64,000 bases of DNA from AP-15 sp963772965 (GTDB lineage Bacteria; Pseudomonadota; Alphaproteobacteria; ATCC43930; CGMCC-115725). Within the stretch, counting starts at the first letter, position 1; every line of letters begins with the position of its first letter. Below are positions 1 to 8,652 of the stretch, one piece after another. The notes under the pieces are model-generated. The model saw nothing but the letters and a program-made list of their open reading frames with translations, ran no database searches and had not been told where the DNA came from. Position numbers and translations under genes: made by a program. The stretch lies in the NCBI GenBank assembly GCA_963772965.1, contig CAVYZU010000006.1, forward strand, positions 434,001 to 498,000. Direction: 5' to 3'.

Positions 1-835
1 GCTGCCCGCCCGAAAGGCTCGCCGTCAAATCTTGCCCGGTCGGGGTATAGGTGATGGAGACCTCGCCATCACCGTATTGGCCTTGGCCGACGGCAAGTTG
101 GTCAGCGGTGGCGCCATTGACTAAAGCGGCCCCGCCCGTGGTGTAGACATCTACCACCCCGTTGGCGCCGGGCACAATCGTTACACCGAGTTGCTGGCCG
201 AGCTGCTGTACAAGCTGGTCGCGTTGGTCCAGGAGGCTGTTCGGGGCTCCTCCGGCCGCGGTAGTCTGGGCCGGGATTGCCTGGTTCAAATGAGCGATCT
301 GCTGCGTTAATGTATTGATTTGTTGGACCGCAGCCGCCGTTTGACTGTCGACGCCGCTGAGGTCCGTCGAGATCTGACCGCTGACGGACTGGAAAGCCGC
401 CGCGAGCGATTGCGCTTGACCCAGGAAGGCTTCGCGGTTTCCTGCGCTGGTTGGGTCTTGCGCCAGTTGGTTTGCAGCCGAGAACAAGCTGTCAACGGCT
501 GAGCCGAGGCCTCCGGCGCCGCCCGAGGCGACCGGAAAGATCGCCGCGAGATTTTGGGCGTTGCTCTGTACGATTTGAGCTGCCTGGTTAGCCGAGCTTG
601 CCTGCACCCCTTGCTGGAACAGAAATTGGCTGAAGGCGCGCTGGATCGAGGTTACTTCGGCCCCCGAACCCGCACCGCCGGCCGCCGTCCCCGACAATTC
701 AGTCTGATTAACGGATTGGACATTGTAACCGGGCGTGTTGACGTTGGCCGTGTTGTTGGCGACGGTCTGCATCGCTTCGGTCGCGGCCGAAACCCCGGTC
801 AAGCCGGTTTGCAGGAGCTGCGACAGACCGCTCAT
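1..835 (-). CDS. flgK: FlgK, flagellar hook-associated protein 1 (partial, cut by left edge)
   Basis: HAP1 forms the first junction zone between hook and filament. Reading leftward from an ATG at 835, the frame stays open to the edge, giving about 278 N-terminal residues. It begins MSGLSQLLQTGLTG and then shows the rod/hook-type motif NNTANVNTPGYN near residue 27, typical of FlgK. A long Gln/Ala-rich helical stretch follows, as expected for the D0/D1 coiled coil, including LLDQRDQLVQQLGQ. The start lies one base after the stop of the small gene upstream, so translation is probably coupled. The C-terminal part lies outside the window, where flgL would be expected next. Confidence 0.93.
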   Translation of the reverse strand, partial: MSGLSQLLQTGLTGVSAATEAMQTVANNTANVNTPGYNVQSVNQTELSGTAAGGAGSGAEVTSIQRAFSQFLFQQGVQASSANQAAQIVQSNAQNLAAIFPVASGGAGGLGSAVDSLFSAANQLAQDPTSAGNREAFLGQAQSLAAAFQSVSGQISTDLSGVDSQTAAAVQQINTLTQQIAHLNQAIPAQTTAAGGAPNSLLDQRDQLVQQLGQQLGVTIVPGANGVVDVYTTGGAALVNGATADQLAVGQGQYGDGEVSITYTPTGQDLTASLSGGQ

Positions 836-836
836 C

Positions 837-1211
837 TCACGTCGTTCCCAAAGTATGTCCGCCGGTGGTGGTGCGGATGCCGGTGGCCAAACCTTCGCCT
901 CGGCTTAACCGCAAATCGTTACTGATTTGTTCAAGCTGCTTGCGTGCGCGATTCAGCGCATGTTCGCTCTCACGGGACAAGTCATCCAGAGCAGCGTCCA
1001 GCTCCTCTGACGGAGGGGCGGCAATTGAGCGCCGATTCGAATCGATCGTCATCAGCGCCTCAATGAGCGCCCCGCGGCGCTCGACCACCTTTCTGACGAT
1101 AGCCACCGGCCATCGCCCGAAGCCCCCGTTGCGCTCGATCCGGAACAGGCGTGCGAGCCGTCGCGCGAGGCCGCTCTCGCGGCGGCTTGACGCCTGCCCG
1201 CGCTCACTCAC
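837..1211 (-). CDS. Small flagellar protein between flgJ and flgK, possible FlgN-type chaperone
   Basis: The protein has 124 residues. Its basic N-terminus is followed by a helical segment with spaced Leu/Glu, roughly residues 35-100 (VVERRGALIEAL, then EELDAALDDLSRESEHAL), and a Gly/Thr-rich tail. Size, predicted helicity and position immediately before flgK fit an export chaperone of the FlgN type, but I cannot recognise the family with certainty. The GTG start overlaps the flgJ stop (GTGA), and the stop is one base before the flgK ATG, which argues for a real, coupled gene. Another FlgN-like gene lies at 9386-9748, so the two may serve different substrates. Confidence 0.6.
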   Translation of the reverse strand: MSERGQASSRRESGLARRLARLFRIERNGGFGRWPVAIVRKVVERRGALIEALMTIDSNRRSIAAPPSEELDAALDDLSRESEHALNRARKQLEQISNDLRLSRGEGLATGIRTTTGGHTLGTT

Positions 1212-2338
1212 TCGAGCGACCCCGGGGTCGTGAACAGATCGAGCCGCGCGGGCCCACTTGGTGGTGTCCCAAACGCCGCGGCAGCGTCGGCGGCAACCGC
1301 TTCGAGTTTGCGCCCGTAGTCGGTGTCGGTGGCATAACCGCCGGCGATCAGAGCGCGAGCGTAGGCCTCGACATCATCGCCCAGCCCAATCAGGCTCTGG
1401 TATCGAGAGCTCCCGCCGATCAGCGCGACGTAGTCCTGCACCGAGGCGTCGAGGCTGGGATAGGCCCGGAACTCAGCCATGCGCGACACCCGCTCCCCGT
1501 CTTCCTCTTCATGGGTCAGCGTTGTCACCGCCGCCCCCTGCCATGATGCGCCGGCTTTGATGCCAAACAAATTGTTGCCGACGACCGAGCGTCCCCAGCC
1601 GGTTTCGAGCGCGGCATGCGCCAGCAAAATCCGCGGTGACACGCCAAGTTGGCGGCCCGCCTCTACCAAAGCCGGACGGATCTGCCGGGCAAAGCTCTGA
1701 ACTTGGCCATTTGGTTCCGACGACCGAGGCAAAGTGTCATTTGCGAGCGATGCTGACATCGTCGAACGGTTCGTGGCGATCGGCGCCGGGCTCGATACCG
1801 CGGCTGGCCAATGGCCGGCGCTGGTGGCTTGGCTGGCGCCGGTCACCACACCGGTCGGTGGAACGGCATTTTTGTTTTCCACAATTGAGGCGAGTGGGCG
1901 CAGGCCGTTGCCGCGCCAGTAAGGCTTCAAGGATAAGCCGCCGGCTACCCGGTTCGCGTGAGACCCCTGCTGATCGATACGCGCCGCGGCAGCATTTTTG
2001 CCCGTGACTCGATTGCGGTCATTGCCGGCGATGGCCGCCTGCTGTTTCGCCTCGATCGAGCGAAAAAGCATGTCTGCCAATCCGAGCTTCTCGCCGGACG
2101 CCGCGGTCTGACTGACCGCGCTGGCGAACAGTCCGCTGACAATGTTGCCGCCAACCGCGTCGCCGGCGATTGGCATCGCGCCGCCGTCGCCGCCCTGCAT
2201 GACGTTTTGCATCAAGAAAGCCGCGAACTGGCCAGCAATTGCTTTGGCTGCGACTGGGTCGTTGCCGCGATTTTTAAGGGTGGCCAGGGCTTTGGGGTCG
2301 GTAGCCGAAGCCAGCCGTTCAGCGGTCGCGAGGTCCAA
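1208..2338 (-). CDS. flgJ: FlgJ, rod-binding protein with C-terminal peptidoglycan hydrolase domain
   Basis: FlgJ scaffolds rod assembly and, in its two-domain form, opens the peptidoglycan for the growing rod. The 376-residue protein has the N-terminal rod-binding part (AIAGQFAAFLMQNVMQGG, GLADMLF, about residues 30-95). A long Pro/Ala/Ser linker follows, then a glucosaminidase domain (about 225-360) with LLAHAALETGWGRS, NLFGIKAG, and FRAYPSLDASVQDYVALI. The Glu in LETGWG is the expected catalytic acid. A TTG start two bases after the flgI stop fits best. Many alphaproteobacterial FlgJ proteins carry only the first domain, so this architecture resembles the beta/gammaproteobacterial form. 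Confidence 0.92.
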   Translation of the reverse strand: MDLATAERLASATDPKALATLKNRGNDPVAAKAIAGQFAAFLMQNVMQGGDGGAMPIAGDAVGGNIVSGLFASAVSQTAASGEKLGLADMLFRSIEAKQQAAIAGNDRNRVTGKNAAAARIDQQGSHANRVAGGLSLKPYWRGNGLRPLASIVENKNAVPPTGVVTGASQATSAGHWPAAVSSPAPIATNRSTMSASLANDTLPRSSEPNGQVQSFARQIRPALVEAGRQLGVSPRILLAHAALETGWGRSVVGNNLFGIKAGASWQGAAVTTLTHEEEDGERVSRMAEFRAYPSLDASVQDYVALIGGSSRYQSLIGLGDDVEAYARALIAGGYATDTDYGRKLEAVAADAAAAFGTPPSGPARLDLFTTPGSLE

Positions 2339-2339
2339 C

Positions 2340-3449
2340 TCATAGCACCTTGATCCGTGCGCGCAGCGCGCCGGCCTGCTGCAAGGCCTGCAGGATCGCC
2401 ATCAAATCCGATGACGTCGCGCCGATCGCATTGAGATTGCGAACGATGTCGGAAACCCGCGGCGCATTGCGCAATTCGACAATTTTGGCCTTCTTTTCAC
2501 TACTCTGAAGCTGAGTCTGCGGGACGACCACCGTGCGGCCCCGACTATATGGCGCCGGCTGCGACACTTGGGGGAACTCGTTCACGGTCACCGACAATGT
2601 CCCATAGGCCACGGCGGCCGGTCCGATGCGGACGTCTTCGCCCATGACCACGGTTCCGCTCTGCGCATCAATGGCCACCTCGGCGCTGGGTTCATCGGGA
2701 ATTATCGGAATGTCGAGGAGGTCTGCGACAAATTCGACGCGGGCGCCTCCCGCTTGAGGCCCGCGAACACCGACCTGGCCTGGTCCCAATGCGGTGGCGA
2801 TGCGACCAAAACGTGTATTGATTGCGTCGGCAATGCGTGCGGCATTGCCAAATGACTGATTGTCGAGATCGAGGAGGATGGTATCCGCCGCGGCAAATCC
2901 CGCCTTTGGCGTCTTCTCGATTGTGGCGCCGCGCGGGATATGCGCCACTGTCGGAATATTGACCGTAGTCGATGCCGCCTGACCACTGGCCTCGTAGCCA
3001 CTCACCAGCAGCGAACCCTGCGCGATTGCGTAAACCTGACCGTCGGCACCGCGCAATTCGGTCATCAGCAAGACCCCGCCGCGCAGGCTCTTGGCATTGC
3101 CCAATGCCGACACGGTGACGTCGAGCTTTTGCCCGATTTGCATAAAGGTCGGAAGCGTGGCGGTGACGATGACCGATGCCACCGCTGTCGGCTGGATAAA
3201 TGCATTGGGGTTGAGCGTCAAGCCCAGCTGCCTCAACATGTTCTGGATCGACTGGACGCTATAAGGTATTTGCGTGGTCTGATCACCAGTCCCGGGAAGG
3301 CCGGCGACCAAGCCGTAGCCGATCAGCTGATTGTCGCGCGCGCCCTCGATCTGGACGAGGTCCATGACCCGTTCGCTGGCCGCCGGCATCACGGCCGCGG
3401 TCCACAACATGGCGGCGAGCGCGATTATTTGAACCAGTCGCCCGGCCAT
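2340..3449 (-). CDS. flgI: FlgI, flagellar P-ring protein
   Basis: FlgI builds the periplasmic ring around the rod in the peptidoglycan layer. The 369-residue length matches the family. A signal peptide is visible (hydrophobic IIALAAMLWTAAVMPAASE, cleavage near residue 26). Conserved blocks include IEGARDNQLIGYGLVAGLPG, GDQTTQIPYSVQSIQNML and the C-terminal LNAIGATSSDLMAILQALQQ. The start overlaps the flgH end by 25 bases, and flgJ follows within two bases. Its chaperone FlgA is encoded at 8653-9363. Confidence 0.96.
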   Translation of the reverse strand: MAGRLVQIIALAAMLWTAAVMPAASERVMDLVQIEGARDNQLIGYGLVAGLPGTGDQTTQIPYSVQSIQNMLRQLGLTLNPNAFIQPTAVASVIVTATLPTFMQIGQKLDVTVSALGNAKSLRGGVLLMTELRGADGQVYAIAQGSLLVSGYEASGQAASTTVNIPTVAHIPRGATIEKTPKAGFAAADTILLDLDNQSFGNAARIADAINTRFGRIATALGPGQVGVRGPQAGGARVEFVADLLDIPIIPDEPSAEVAIDAQSGTVVMGEDVRIGPAAVAYGTLSVTVNEFPQVSQPAPYSRGRTVVVPQTQLQSSEKKAKIVELRNAPRVSDIVRNLNAIGATSSDLMAILQALQQAGALRARIKVL

Positions 3450-4162
3450 AAGGTGCTCACGGTCAGGAACAGACGTTGCATCAAACTCATCTTCGGCGCC
3501 AGGTAGGTTTCGCCGTCGCCGCTGAACTCGATATGCGCCTCGGCTATCTGTTGCGACTGTACAATGTTATTATTGAGTACGTCTTCGGGGCGAACAACGC
3601 CGGCAAGTCGAATGAATTCTTTCCCGCCGACCAGCTGCACCTGCTCCTCACCGGCGATGACGAGATCACCATTGGGACGAACGCGCTGCACCATGGCGGA
3701 CATCGTGGCGACAAAGCTGTCGCTCTGCGCGGTGGCGCCATTCCCCTGCAAACCGTTCGCGGTCGTGTTGCTCAAATTCGCCGTGTAGCTGGTTGGCGAA
3801 CCACTGGCGCTTAGCGGCCACCCCAACTGCGCATTCACGGTACCTGCATTGTTATCATTACGATTGATATTCTGGCTCACATTCTTCGTGGCTGTCGCGG
3901 CCTGGGTGATCTGGATCGTGACGATGTCGCCGACCTGCCACGGTCTGTGGTCACGAAACAGCGACAGCTCGGGGACCCCGCGAGAGTCGCTTTGAAAGAT
4001 CGCGCCATTGGTCGTCGACGGCTCGGTGGCTGTGTCGCCTGGCAAATGCTGAAGACTCGCGAGCATGTCTTGCTTCGCCGTCGGCGCGTGTTGGCAGGCG
4101 GCGAGGCCGATATTGAGCAGCAGCGGAACGGCAGCGGGCGCGATGGGCCAGCGCGTGCTCAC
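3425..4162 (-). CDS. flgH: FlgH, flagellar L-ring lipoprotein
   Basis: FlgH forms the outer-membrane ring that completes the rod bushing. The 245-residue protein has a lipoprotein signal with lipobox LAAC, acylated Cys at residue 23. It then shows the typical SLFRDHRPWQVGDIVTIQI block near residue 67, a central Asn/Thr/Gly-rich segment, and VRPNGDLVIAGEEQV and VVRPEDVLNNNIV toward the C-terminus. The GTG start overlaps the flgG stop (GTGA). The L-ring implies a diderm cell envelope. Confidence 0.95.
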   Translation of the reverse strand: MSTRWPIAPAAVPLLLNIGLAACQHAPTAKQDMLASLQHLPGDTATEPSTTNGAIFQSDSRGVPELSLFRDHRPWQVGDIVTIQITQAATATKNVSQNINRNDNNAGTVNAQLGWPLSASGSPTSYTANLSNTTANGLQGNGATAQSDSFVATMSAMVQRVRPNGDLVIAGEEQVQLVGGKEFIRLAGVVRPEDVLNNNIVQSQQIAEAHIEFSGDGETYLAPKMSLMQRLFLTVSTLWPGDWFK

Positions 4163-4944
4163 TGCGCAATTTGGGTCAAGTAGCTGAGCATCTGATCGAC
4201 ATTTTTGGCGGCCTGCGTGTTCAGCTCGTAGGCGCGTTGGGTGGCAATCATGTCGATCATTTCGTCGACCACCGAGACGTTCGAGCCTTCGAGATATCCT
4301 TGGGCGACGGTGCCGAGCCCGTTCTGCGAGGCTTGCCCGGTGACCGGCGCGCCGGATGCTTGGGTCTGCATCGCTAGATTATTCCCAGTGTATTGCAAGC
4401 CTTCCGGGTTGATGAAATTGGCGAGCTGGATGACCCCGACTTGCGAGGGCTGCGACTGGCCTTGGATTTGGACGCTGACCGTCCCGTCGGTGCCGATCGT
4501 AACGCTCTGCGCATTGCGCGGAATAGTGATCGCCGGCTGTAACTGGTAGCCTTGGGCGGTCACCACCTGCCCTTGAGCGCTGACCTGGAAGCTGCCGTCG
4601 CGGGTATAGCCGATCTGGCCCGACGGCATAAGGATCTGGAAATAGCCCTGACCATTAATCGCAAGATCGAGCGCATTGCCGGTTTGTTCGAGGCTGCCCT
4701 GGGTCACGACCGGCTCGGTCGCGACCACATTGGCGCCAGTGCCTTGCTGCAGACCGGAGGGGTAGTTCGTCGTCTGGGAGGTAAAGCCGCCGGCCTGGGT
4801 CTGATTTTCATAAAGCAAATCGGCGAAGACCGGCCGCATTTTTTTGAAACCGGTCGTATTGAGGTTGGCCAGATTGTTGGAAATTACGTCCATCTTGGTT
4901 TGTTCGCCCTCGAGACCGGTGCGAACGACGGCGAGAGACTGCAT
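4159..4944 (-). CDS. flgG: FlgG, distal rod protein
   Basis: FlgG forms the distal rod. I place the start at the ATG at 4944 (MQSLAVVRTGLEGEQ), giving 261 residues, close to the usual 260. The frame is open further upstream only because it continues into the frameshifted flgF. N-terminal motif ISNNLANLNTTGFKKMRP and C-terminal block SNVSVVDEMIDMIATQRAYE, NTQAAKNVDQMLSYL are classical for rod proteins. It lies between flgF (35 bases upstream) and flgH (4-base overlap). The gene itself appears intact. Confidence 0.96.
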   Translation of the reverse strand: MQSLAVVRTGLEGEQTKMDVISNNLANLNTTGFKKMRPVFADLLYENQTQAGGFTSQTTNYPSGLQQGTGANVVATEPVVTQGSLEQTGNALDLAINGQGYFQILMPSGQIGYTRDGSFQVSAQGQVVTAQGYQLQPAITIPRNAQSVTIGTDGTVSVQIQGQSQPSQVGVIQLANFINPEGLQYTGNNLAMQTQASGAPVTGQASQNGLGTVAQGYLEGSNVSVVDEMIDMIATQRAYELNTQAAKNVDQMLSYLTQIAQ

Positions 4945-4979
4945 CAATTTGGGATCCTCCGCAGCGGCTGGATTACCGC

Positions 4980-5725
4980 TTACGATAATGTCAGAGGGCT
5001 GCTCTGGCCCTGCGCGGTGGCGAATATCATTCGCATCATTTCGGTCTGCATCTGAAAGGTGCGGGAGGTCTCGATCATGTTCATCATCATCGCGACAGTG
5101 TCGGCGTTGCTGTCCTCCAATGCGCCGACCTGCAGCCGGACGTTCGGCGTCTGCTTGCAGCGGCGCGGTCGTGTCCTGAAACAAGCCGTCGGATTGCCGC
5201 CGCAATGAGGCGTTTGGCGGGTTCGCCAGCATGATCCGCGCCAATGCCGAGACCTGGTCGGGGCTTTGCCCGACGAGCGTGCCCGAAATCGTGCCGTCGT
5301 CGCCGATCGTGACCGATTGCAGCGGCGGCAGCACGATCGGCGTAAAGCCCTCGCCGAGCACGATGTGACCCGCACTATCCTGAAGCATGCCGGTGGGCGA
5401 GATCGACAGCGATCCGTTACGCGTCAGGGCGGGACTACCGTCGGAAGCCTGAACCACAATCCAACCTGATCCCTTGACCGCGACGTCGAGGTTGCGGCCG
5501 GTCTGCTGGATAGGCCCCGGCCGGAAATCGGCGCCGTCCTCGCTCGTCTGCCACCATCACCCGGTTGGGCTGACCCTGTCCGTAAAGTGGCATTGCCTGA
5601 AACACCGGGTTTTCCGCCTTAAAGGCGGTGGTGCCGCGATTGGCGAGATTGTTGGCGGCGGCGGTGGCGCGATCCATCGCCGCGTTGAGCCCCGTCATCG
5701 CGAGGTAGAAAAGCTGCTGGCTCAT
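4980..5725 (-). pseudogene. flgF: FlgF, proximal rod protein, disrupted by two single-base frameshifts
   Basis: The start ATG at 5725 begins MSQQLFYLAMTGLNAAMDRA with the rod motif AAANNLANRGTTAFKAENP. After VMVADE the frame must shift near 5542 (one extra base) to continue EDGADFRPGPIQQTGRNLDV and through GGNPT-like rod sequence to PLQAD. A second extra base in a CC pair near 5146-5147 is needed to reach NVRLQVGALEDSNADTVAM and the typical C-terminus METSRTF/EMMRMIF. Removing both bases gives 248 codons including stop, the normal FlgF length. All family motifs remain, so sequencing error or very recent mutation is likelier than long decay. Confidence 0.9.
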
Positions 5726-5745
5726 CGAGCAAAATTCTTCAGATC

Positions 5746-6980
5746 TTATTGGATCGTCAGTAGGCGTTGGAAATTTTGCTGCTCGATATTGATGCTTTGC
5801 ACATTGGCTTGATAGGCTTGCTGTGCGGTGATCAGGTTGACGAGCTGGGTCGACAAATCGACGTTCGAGCCTTCGAGCGCCCCGGATTCCAGCTGGCCGA
5901 GTGCCGCTGTGCCGGGAGCCCCGGTCGCCGCCGGGCCAGAATCCGTCGAGGCAGCCCATAGGTTGCCGGACATCGGGACCAACCCTTGAGGATTGACAAA
6001 ATTCGCCAAGCGCTAGCGTTCCAAAAACCTGGGTGCCGCCATTCGAGTACTGGCCGGTTACAACGCCGTTGGCAGCGATCTGCACGCCGGTAAGTTGGCC
6101 GCCGCCGCTGCCGTTGTTGGTAACCGAATTGACGCCGAACGACAGACCGGAAACGCTGGTCCCGGTGAAGTTCTCGGCGATGCTGAGCGGTGCTGCGCCA
6201 TCCGGCAGGGCGCCGGTCGTGATCGGACCGCTGCCAGAGACGAGCTGACCGCTGCTGTTGAAGCTCAAGGTTGGGCCGGCGCCCGACGCAATGGACGTGC
6301 CGCTCGGGGTGGTCAACTGCCAATTCGTCTGCCACTGATTTGGCGAACCCGAACCGGCGACCTGGGTGAAGTACGTCGTCAGCGACAGGCTTGTCCCGAG
6401 GCTGTCGTAAACCGTGGTCGTCGTACTCTCGTTGTAGCTTTGCGGATTAGAGGGGCTGAACGGGGTGGTAGTGGTGTTGATCGGGGCGTCAGAAGCTGGC
6501 AGGTTGACACCCAAAGCTCAGATTGCTGGTCGCTGACGGGGCAATGTTGGCCTGGTTGATCTGGATCGGCTGCAGCGATCCCGCGCTGCTTGCGGCGGCA
6601 CCATTAGCGGTCGGCGCAAAGCCCATGACCTGGTCGCCACTGGCATTGACCAATTGGCCCGAGCTGCTGATTTGAAACGAGCCGTCGCGGCTGTAGACGA
6701 TCCCTGATCCGCTCTGCAGCTGAAAAAAGCCGTTGCCGTAGATCGCGACGTCGAGCGGGTTGCCGGTCTGCGAGACCGTGCCTTCGCCGAACGATTGCGC
6801 GAGACCGGTGGTGCTCACCCCTTGGCCCGGTGTCGCAGATAATGCGCTGCCATAAAGCGCGGAGAATTGCGCACCGGAAGTTTTGAAGCCGGTCGTATCG
6901 ACATTGGCAATGTTGTTGCCGATTGTATCGATGTCGGTCTGCGCGGCGTTGACGCCTGACAGATCCGTTAAAAGCGACAT
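5746..6980 (-). pseudogene. flgE: FlgE, hook protein, disrupted by two single-base frameshifts
   Basis: FlgE polymerises into the hook, the universal joint of the flagellum. The gene starts at ATG 6980 behind a good AGGAG ribosome site, with MSLLTDLSGVNAAQTDIDTI and NNIANVDTTGFKTSGAQF. The frame breaks at an AAA run (6513-6515), where one extra base separates SNLS from LGVNLPASDAP. It breaks again at AA 6008-6009, between GTLAL and ANFVNPQGLVPMSGN. The C-terminus has the hook/rod block EGSNVDLSTQLVNLITAQQAYQ. Corrected length is 411 codons including stop, normal for FlgE. Hook and export would fail if the shifts are real. Confidence 0.92.
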
Positions 6981-7011
6981 CGGATAATCTCCTCAGAATT
7001 TTGGATGGTGA

Positions 7012-7680
7012 TCAGAACACCTGCTGGACAGCATTCAGCGGGACGGGTGCGAGACCACCTCCGACTTCGAGCGTCGGCCCGCTCTGGCCGCCCAGCCCGA
7101 CGCCGGTGACCGGGACCACCGCATAAGGCGTTGCCGCAAGTGCGGCGCCATTGGCGCCGATCGCCGTCACAGTAAAGTTGTAGGTACCGGGCGCCAGAGT
7201 TGCGCCGTTGGCGCCGGCGCCGCTCCATGAGAATGTCTGGGTTCCCGCCGCCATCGCCCCAAGATTGAGGTTTCCCACAGGATTTCCGGCCGGATCGGTG
7301 ATCGCGACCGCGACATTGCTCGCGGCGGAGGGCAGATTGAATGCGCCGCTGGCGCCGCCGGTTGTCCCAAGGATCAGCGAATTGCCGTTGACCGCTACAT
7401 TTTGGCCGACGAGCCCGACCGCCTGCTGTCCGCTCGAACTGGTTTCGAGATTTTGTACCCCGGTCGCCGTCGAAAATTCGGCCAGTTCGGAGGCAAACTG
7501 ATCAGCGCTTGTCGGATCGAGGGGGTCCTGGTGCTCTAGCTGTGCCGTAAGCAGCTGCAGAAAATCGTTTTGATTGAGCGTCTGGCCTGAGCCACTCAGC
7601 CCGTTGGCATTGGTCGGAAGCTGGGTGCCGGTGGGCAATGCCGTTACCGTCACTGGCATTGCGCTTGCTGCGGTCGTCAT
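7012..7680 (-). CDS. flgD: FlgD, hook cap / hook assembly scaffold protein
   Basis: FlgD caps the growing hook and is needed for FlgE polymerisation. The 222-residue protein has the N-terminal signature LNQNDFLQLLTAQLEHQDPL (about residues 36-55) followed by SADQFASELAEFST. An immunoglobulin-like/FlgD tudor region then contains AGTQTFSWSGAGANG and APGTYNFTVTA. It lies 31 bases before flgE and 13 bases after flgC. Nothing unusual is seen in the coding sequence. Confidence 0.95.
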   Translation of the reverse strand: MTTAASAMPVTVTALPTGTQLPTNANGLSGSGQTLNQNDFLQLLTAQLEHQDPLDPTSADQFASELAEFSTATGVQNLETSSSGQQAVGLVGQNVAVNGNSLILGTTGGASGAFNLPSAASNVAVAITDPAGNPVGNLNLGAMAAGTQTFSWSGAGANGATLAPGTYNFTVTAIGANGAALAATPYAVVPVTGVGLGGQSGPTLEVGGGLAPVPLNAVQQVF

Positions 7681-7693
7681 TGTGCCCTCTGGA

Positions 7694-8113
7694 TTAGATC
7701 GTCAGCGTGCGCAATGCCAAAGTCTTGGCAACGTTGAATGCCTCGAGATTGGCCTGATAATCCTGCTGCGCCGAGATCATGTTGACCATCTCCTCGACGG
7801 GATTTACATTCGGCATCGTTACATAACCGTTAGCGTCGGCGAACTTATTGCCAGGCTCGTAGGAAGTACGCAGCGGAGCAGCGCTTTCAACGATTGCCGC
7901 GACCTTCACGCCCGCCATGCCGACTGCCGATGGCTCGTCGCTGCCGTCCCCGGGGGCAATCGCCTGGAAAACTACTTCGCGAGCGCGATAGGCAGCGCCG
8001 GGAGACGCGCCGACGCTGTTCGCATTGGCGATATTGCTGGCAACGGCGGTCAATCGCTCGGTTTCGGCGGCCATGCCGGAACCAGCGATGGCGAGGGCAG
8101 CGGAAAGCGGCAT
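7694..8113 (-). CDS. flgC: FlgC, proximal rod protein
   Basis: This 139-residue rod protein has the expected N-terminal motif RLTAVASNIANANSVG near residues 20-35 and the C-terminal signature NPVEEMVNMISAQQDYQANL followed by FNVAKTLALRTLTI. Length matches FlgC (about 134-140). It follows flgB after 3 bases and precedes flgD by 13 bases, so it is part of the same operon. FliE, encoded far away at 27204, joins it in the MS ring-rod junction. Confidence 0.95.
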   Translation of the reverse strand: MPLSAALAIAGSGMAAETERLTAVASNIANANSVGASPGAAYRAREVVFQAIAPGDGSDEPSAVGMAGVKVAAIVESAAPLRTSYEPGNKFADANGYVTMPNVNPVEEMVNMISAQQDYQANLEAFNVAKTLALRTLTI

Positions 8114-8116
8114 TTC

Positions 8117-8557
8117 TTAACCTCCGCTCGACGCCTGCGGACCGGATCCGCTTATTGCGACCGCCAACATCTTGATCATCTGTGAGGCGAAGCTGGCGGC
8201 GGCTTCGTATTGGATGGCGTTGTCGCCTGCCGCGACTTTCTCGTGATTAAGGTCCACGCTATTCCCATCCAATGTCAGCGGTGCGCCGATCTGGTACTTG
8301 ATCGCAGCCCCGGCGCTCCCGGCAGCAACGCTCGTCGGAGCGTTCAGATGCTGTGGATCGTCAACCAACCACGAGAGCCCCGAGGGTTTGCCGTCCGATC
8401 CAGCGGCTGCGAGAGCTTCCCCGAAATCGAGATCGAGCGCCTTAAATCCGGGAGTGCTGGCATTGGCGATATCGGCGGTGAGCAACTGCTGGCGATCGGC
8501 GCGCAGATTGAGCACTTGTCGGTAGAACTCTAGGCCCGTATCGAGCGGCCCAATCAC
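8117..8557 (-). CDS. flgB: FlgB, proximal rod protein
   Basis: FlgB is the first gene of the minus-strand rod-hook operon. The rod motif ADIANASTPGFKALDLDFGEA and the C-terminal YEAAASFASQMIKMLAVAIS are visible. I favour a GTG at 8557 (VIGPLDTGLEFYR) because a GGAG lies six bases before it. A GTG at 8584 in the same frame would add nine residues. It diverges from flgA across a region of about 95 bases that must hold promoters for both directions. Confidence 0.93.
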   Translation of the reverse strand: MIGPLDTGLEFYRQVLNLRADRQQLLTADIANASTPGFKALDLDFGEALAAAGSDGKPSGLSWLVDDPQHLNAPTSVAAGSAGAAIKYQIGAPLTLDGNSVDLNHEKVAAGDNAIQYEAAASFASQMIKMLAVAISGSGPQASSGG

Positions 8558-8584
8558 GCGAGGCTCCGCATTCGTTCTTCCCAC

Positions 8585-8612
8585 TTGCGAAATTTTCTCG
8601 TTTCGGCATAAT
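8585..8612 (+). promoter_or_regulatory. Possible sigma-70-like promoter in the flgB-flgA divergent region
   Basis: TTGCGA at 8585-8590 and CATAAT at 8607-8612 are separated by 16 bases and lie about 40 bases before the flgA start. They match the -35/-10 consensus 4/6 and 5/6. Short AT-rich matches occur by chance, and flagellar genes often use sigma-28 or sigma-54, so this is tentative. No clear promoter for flgB in the opposite direction was recognised. Confidence 0.3.
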
Positions 8613-8652
8613 ACGGATATGATGACTCAATGCAAGAGAGAAAAACAATTCG

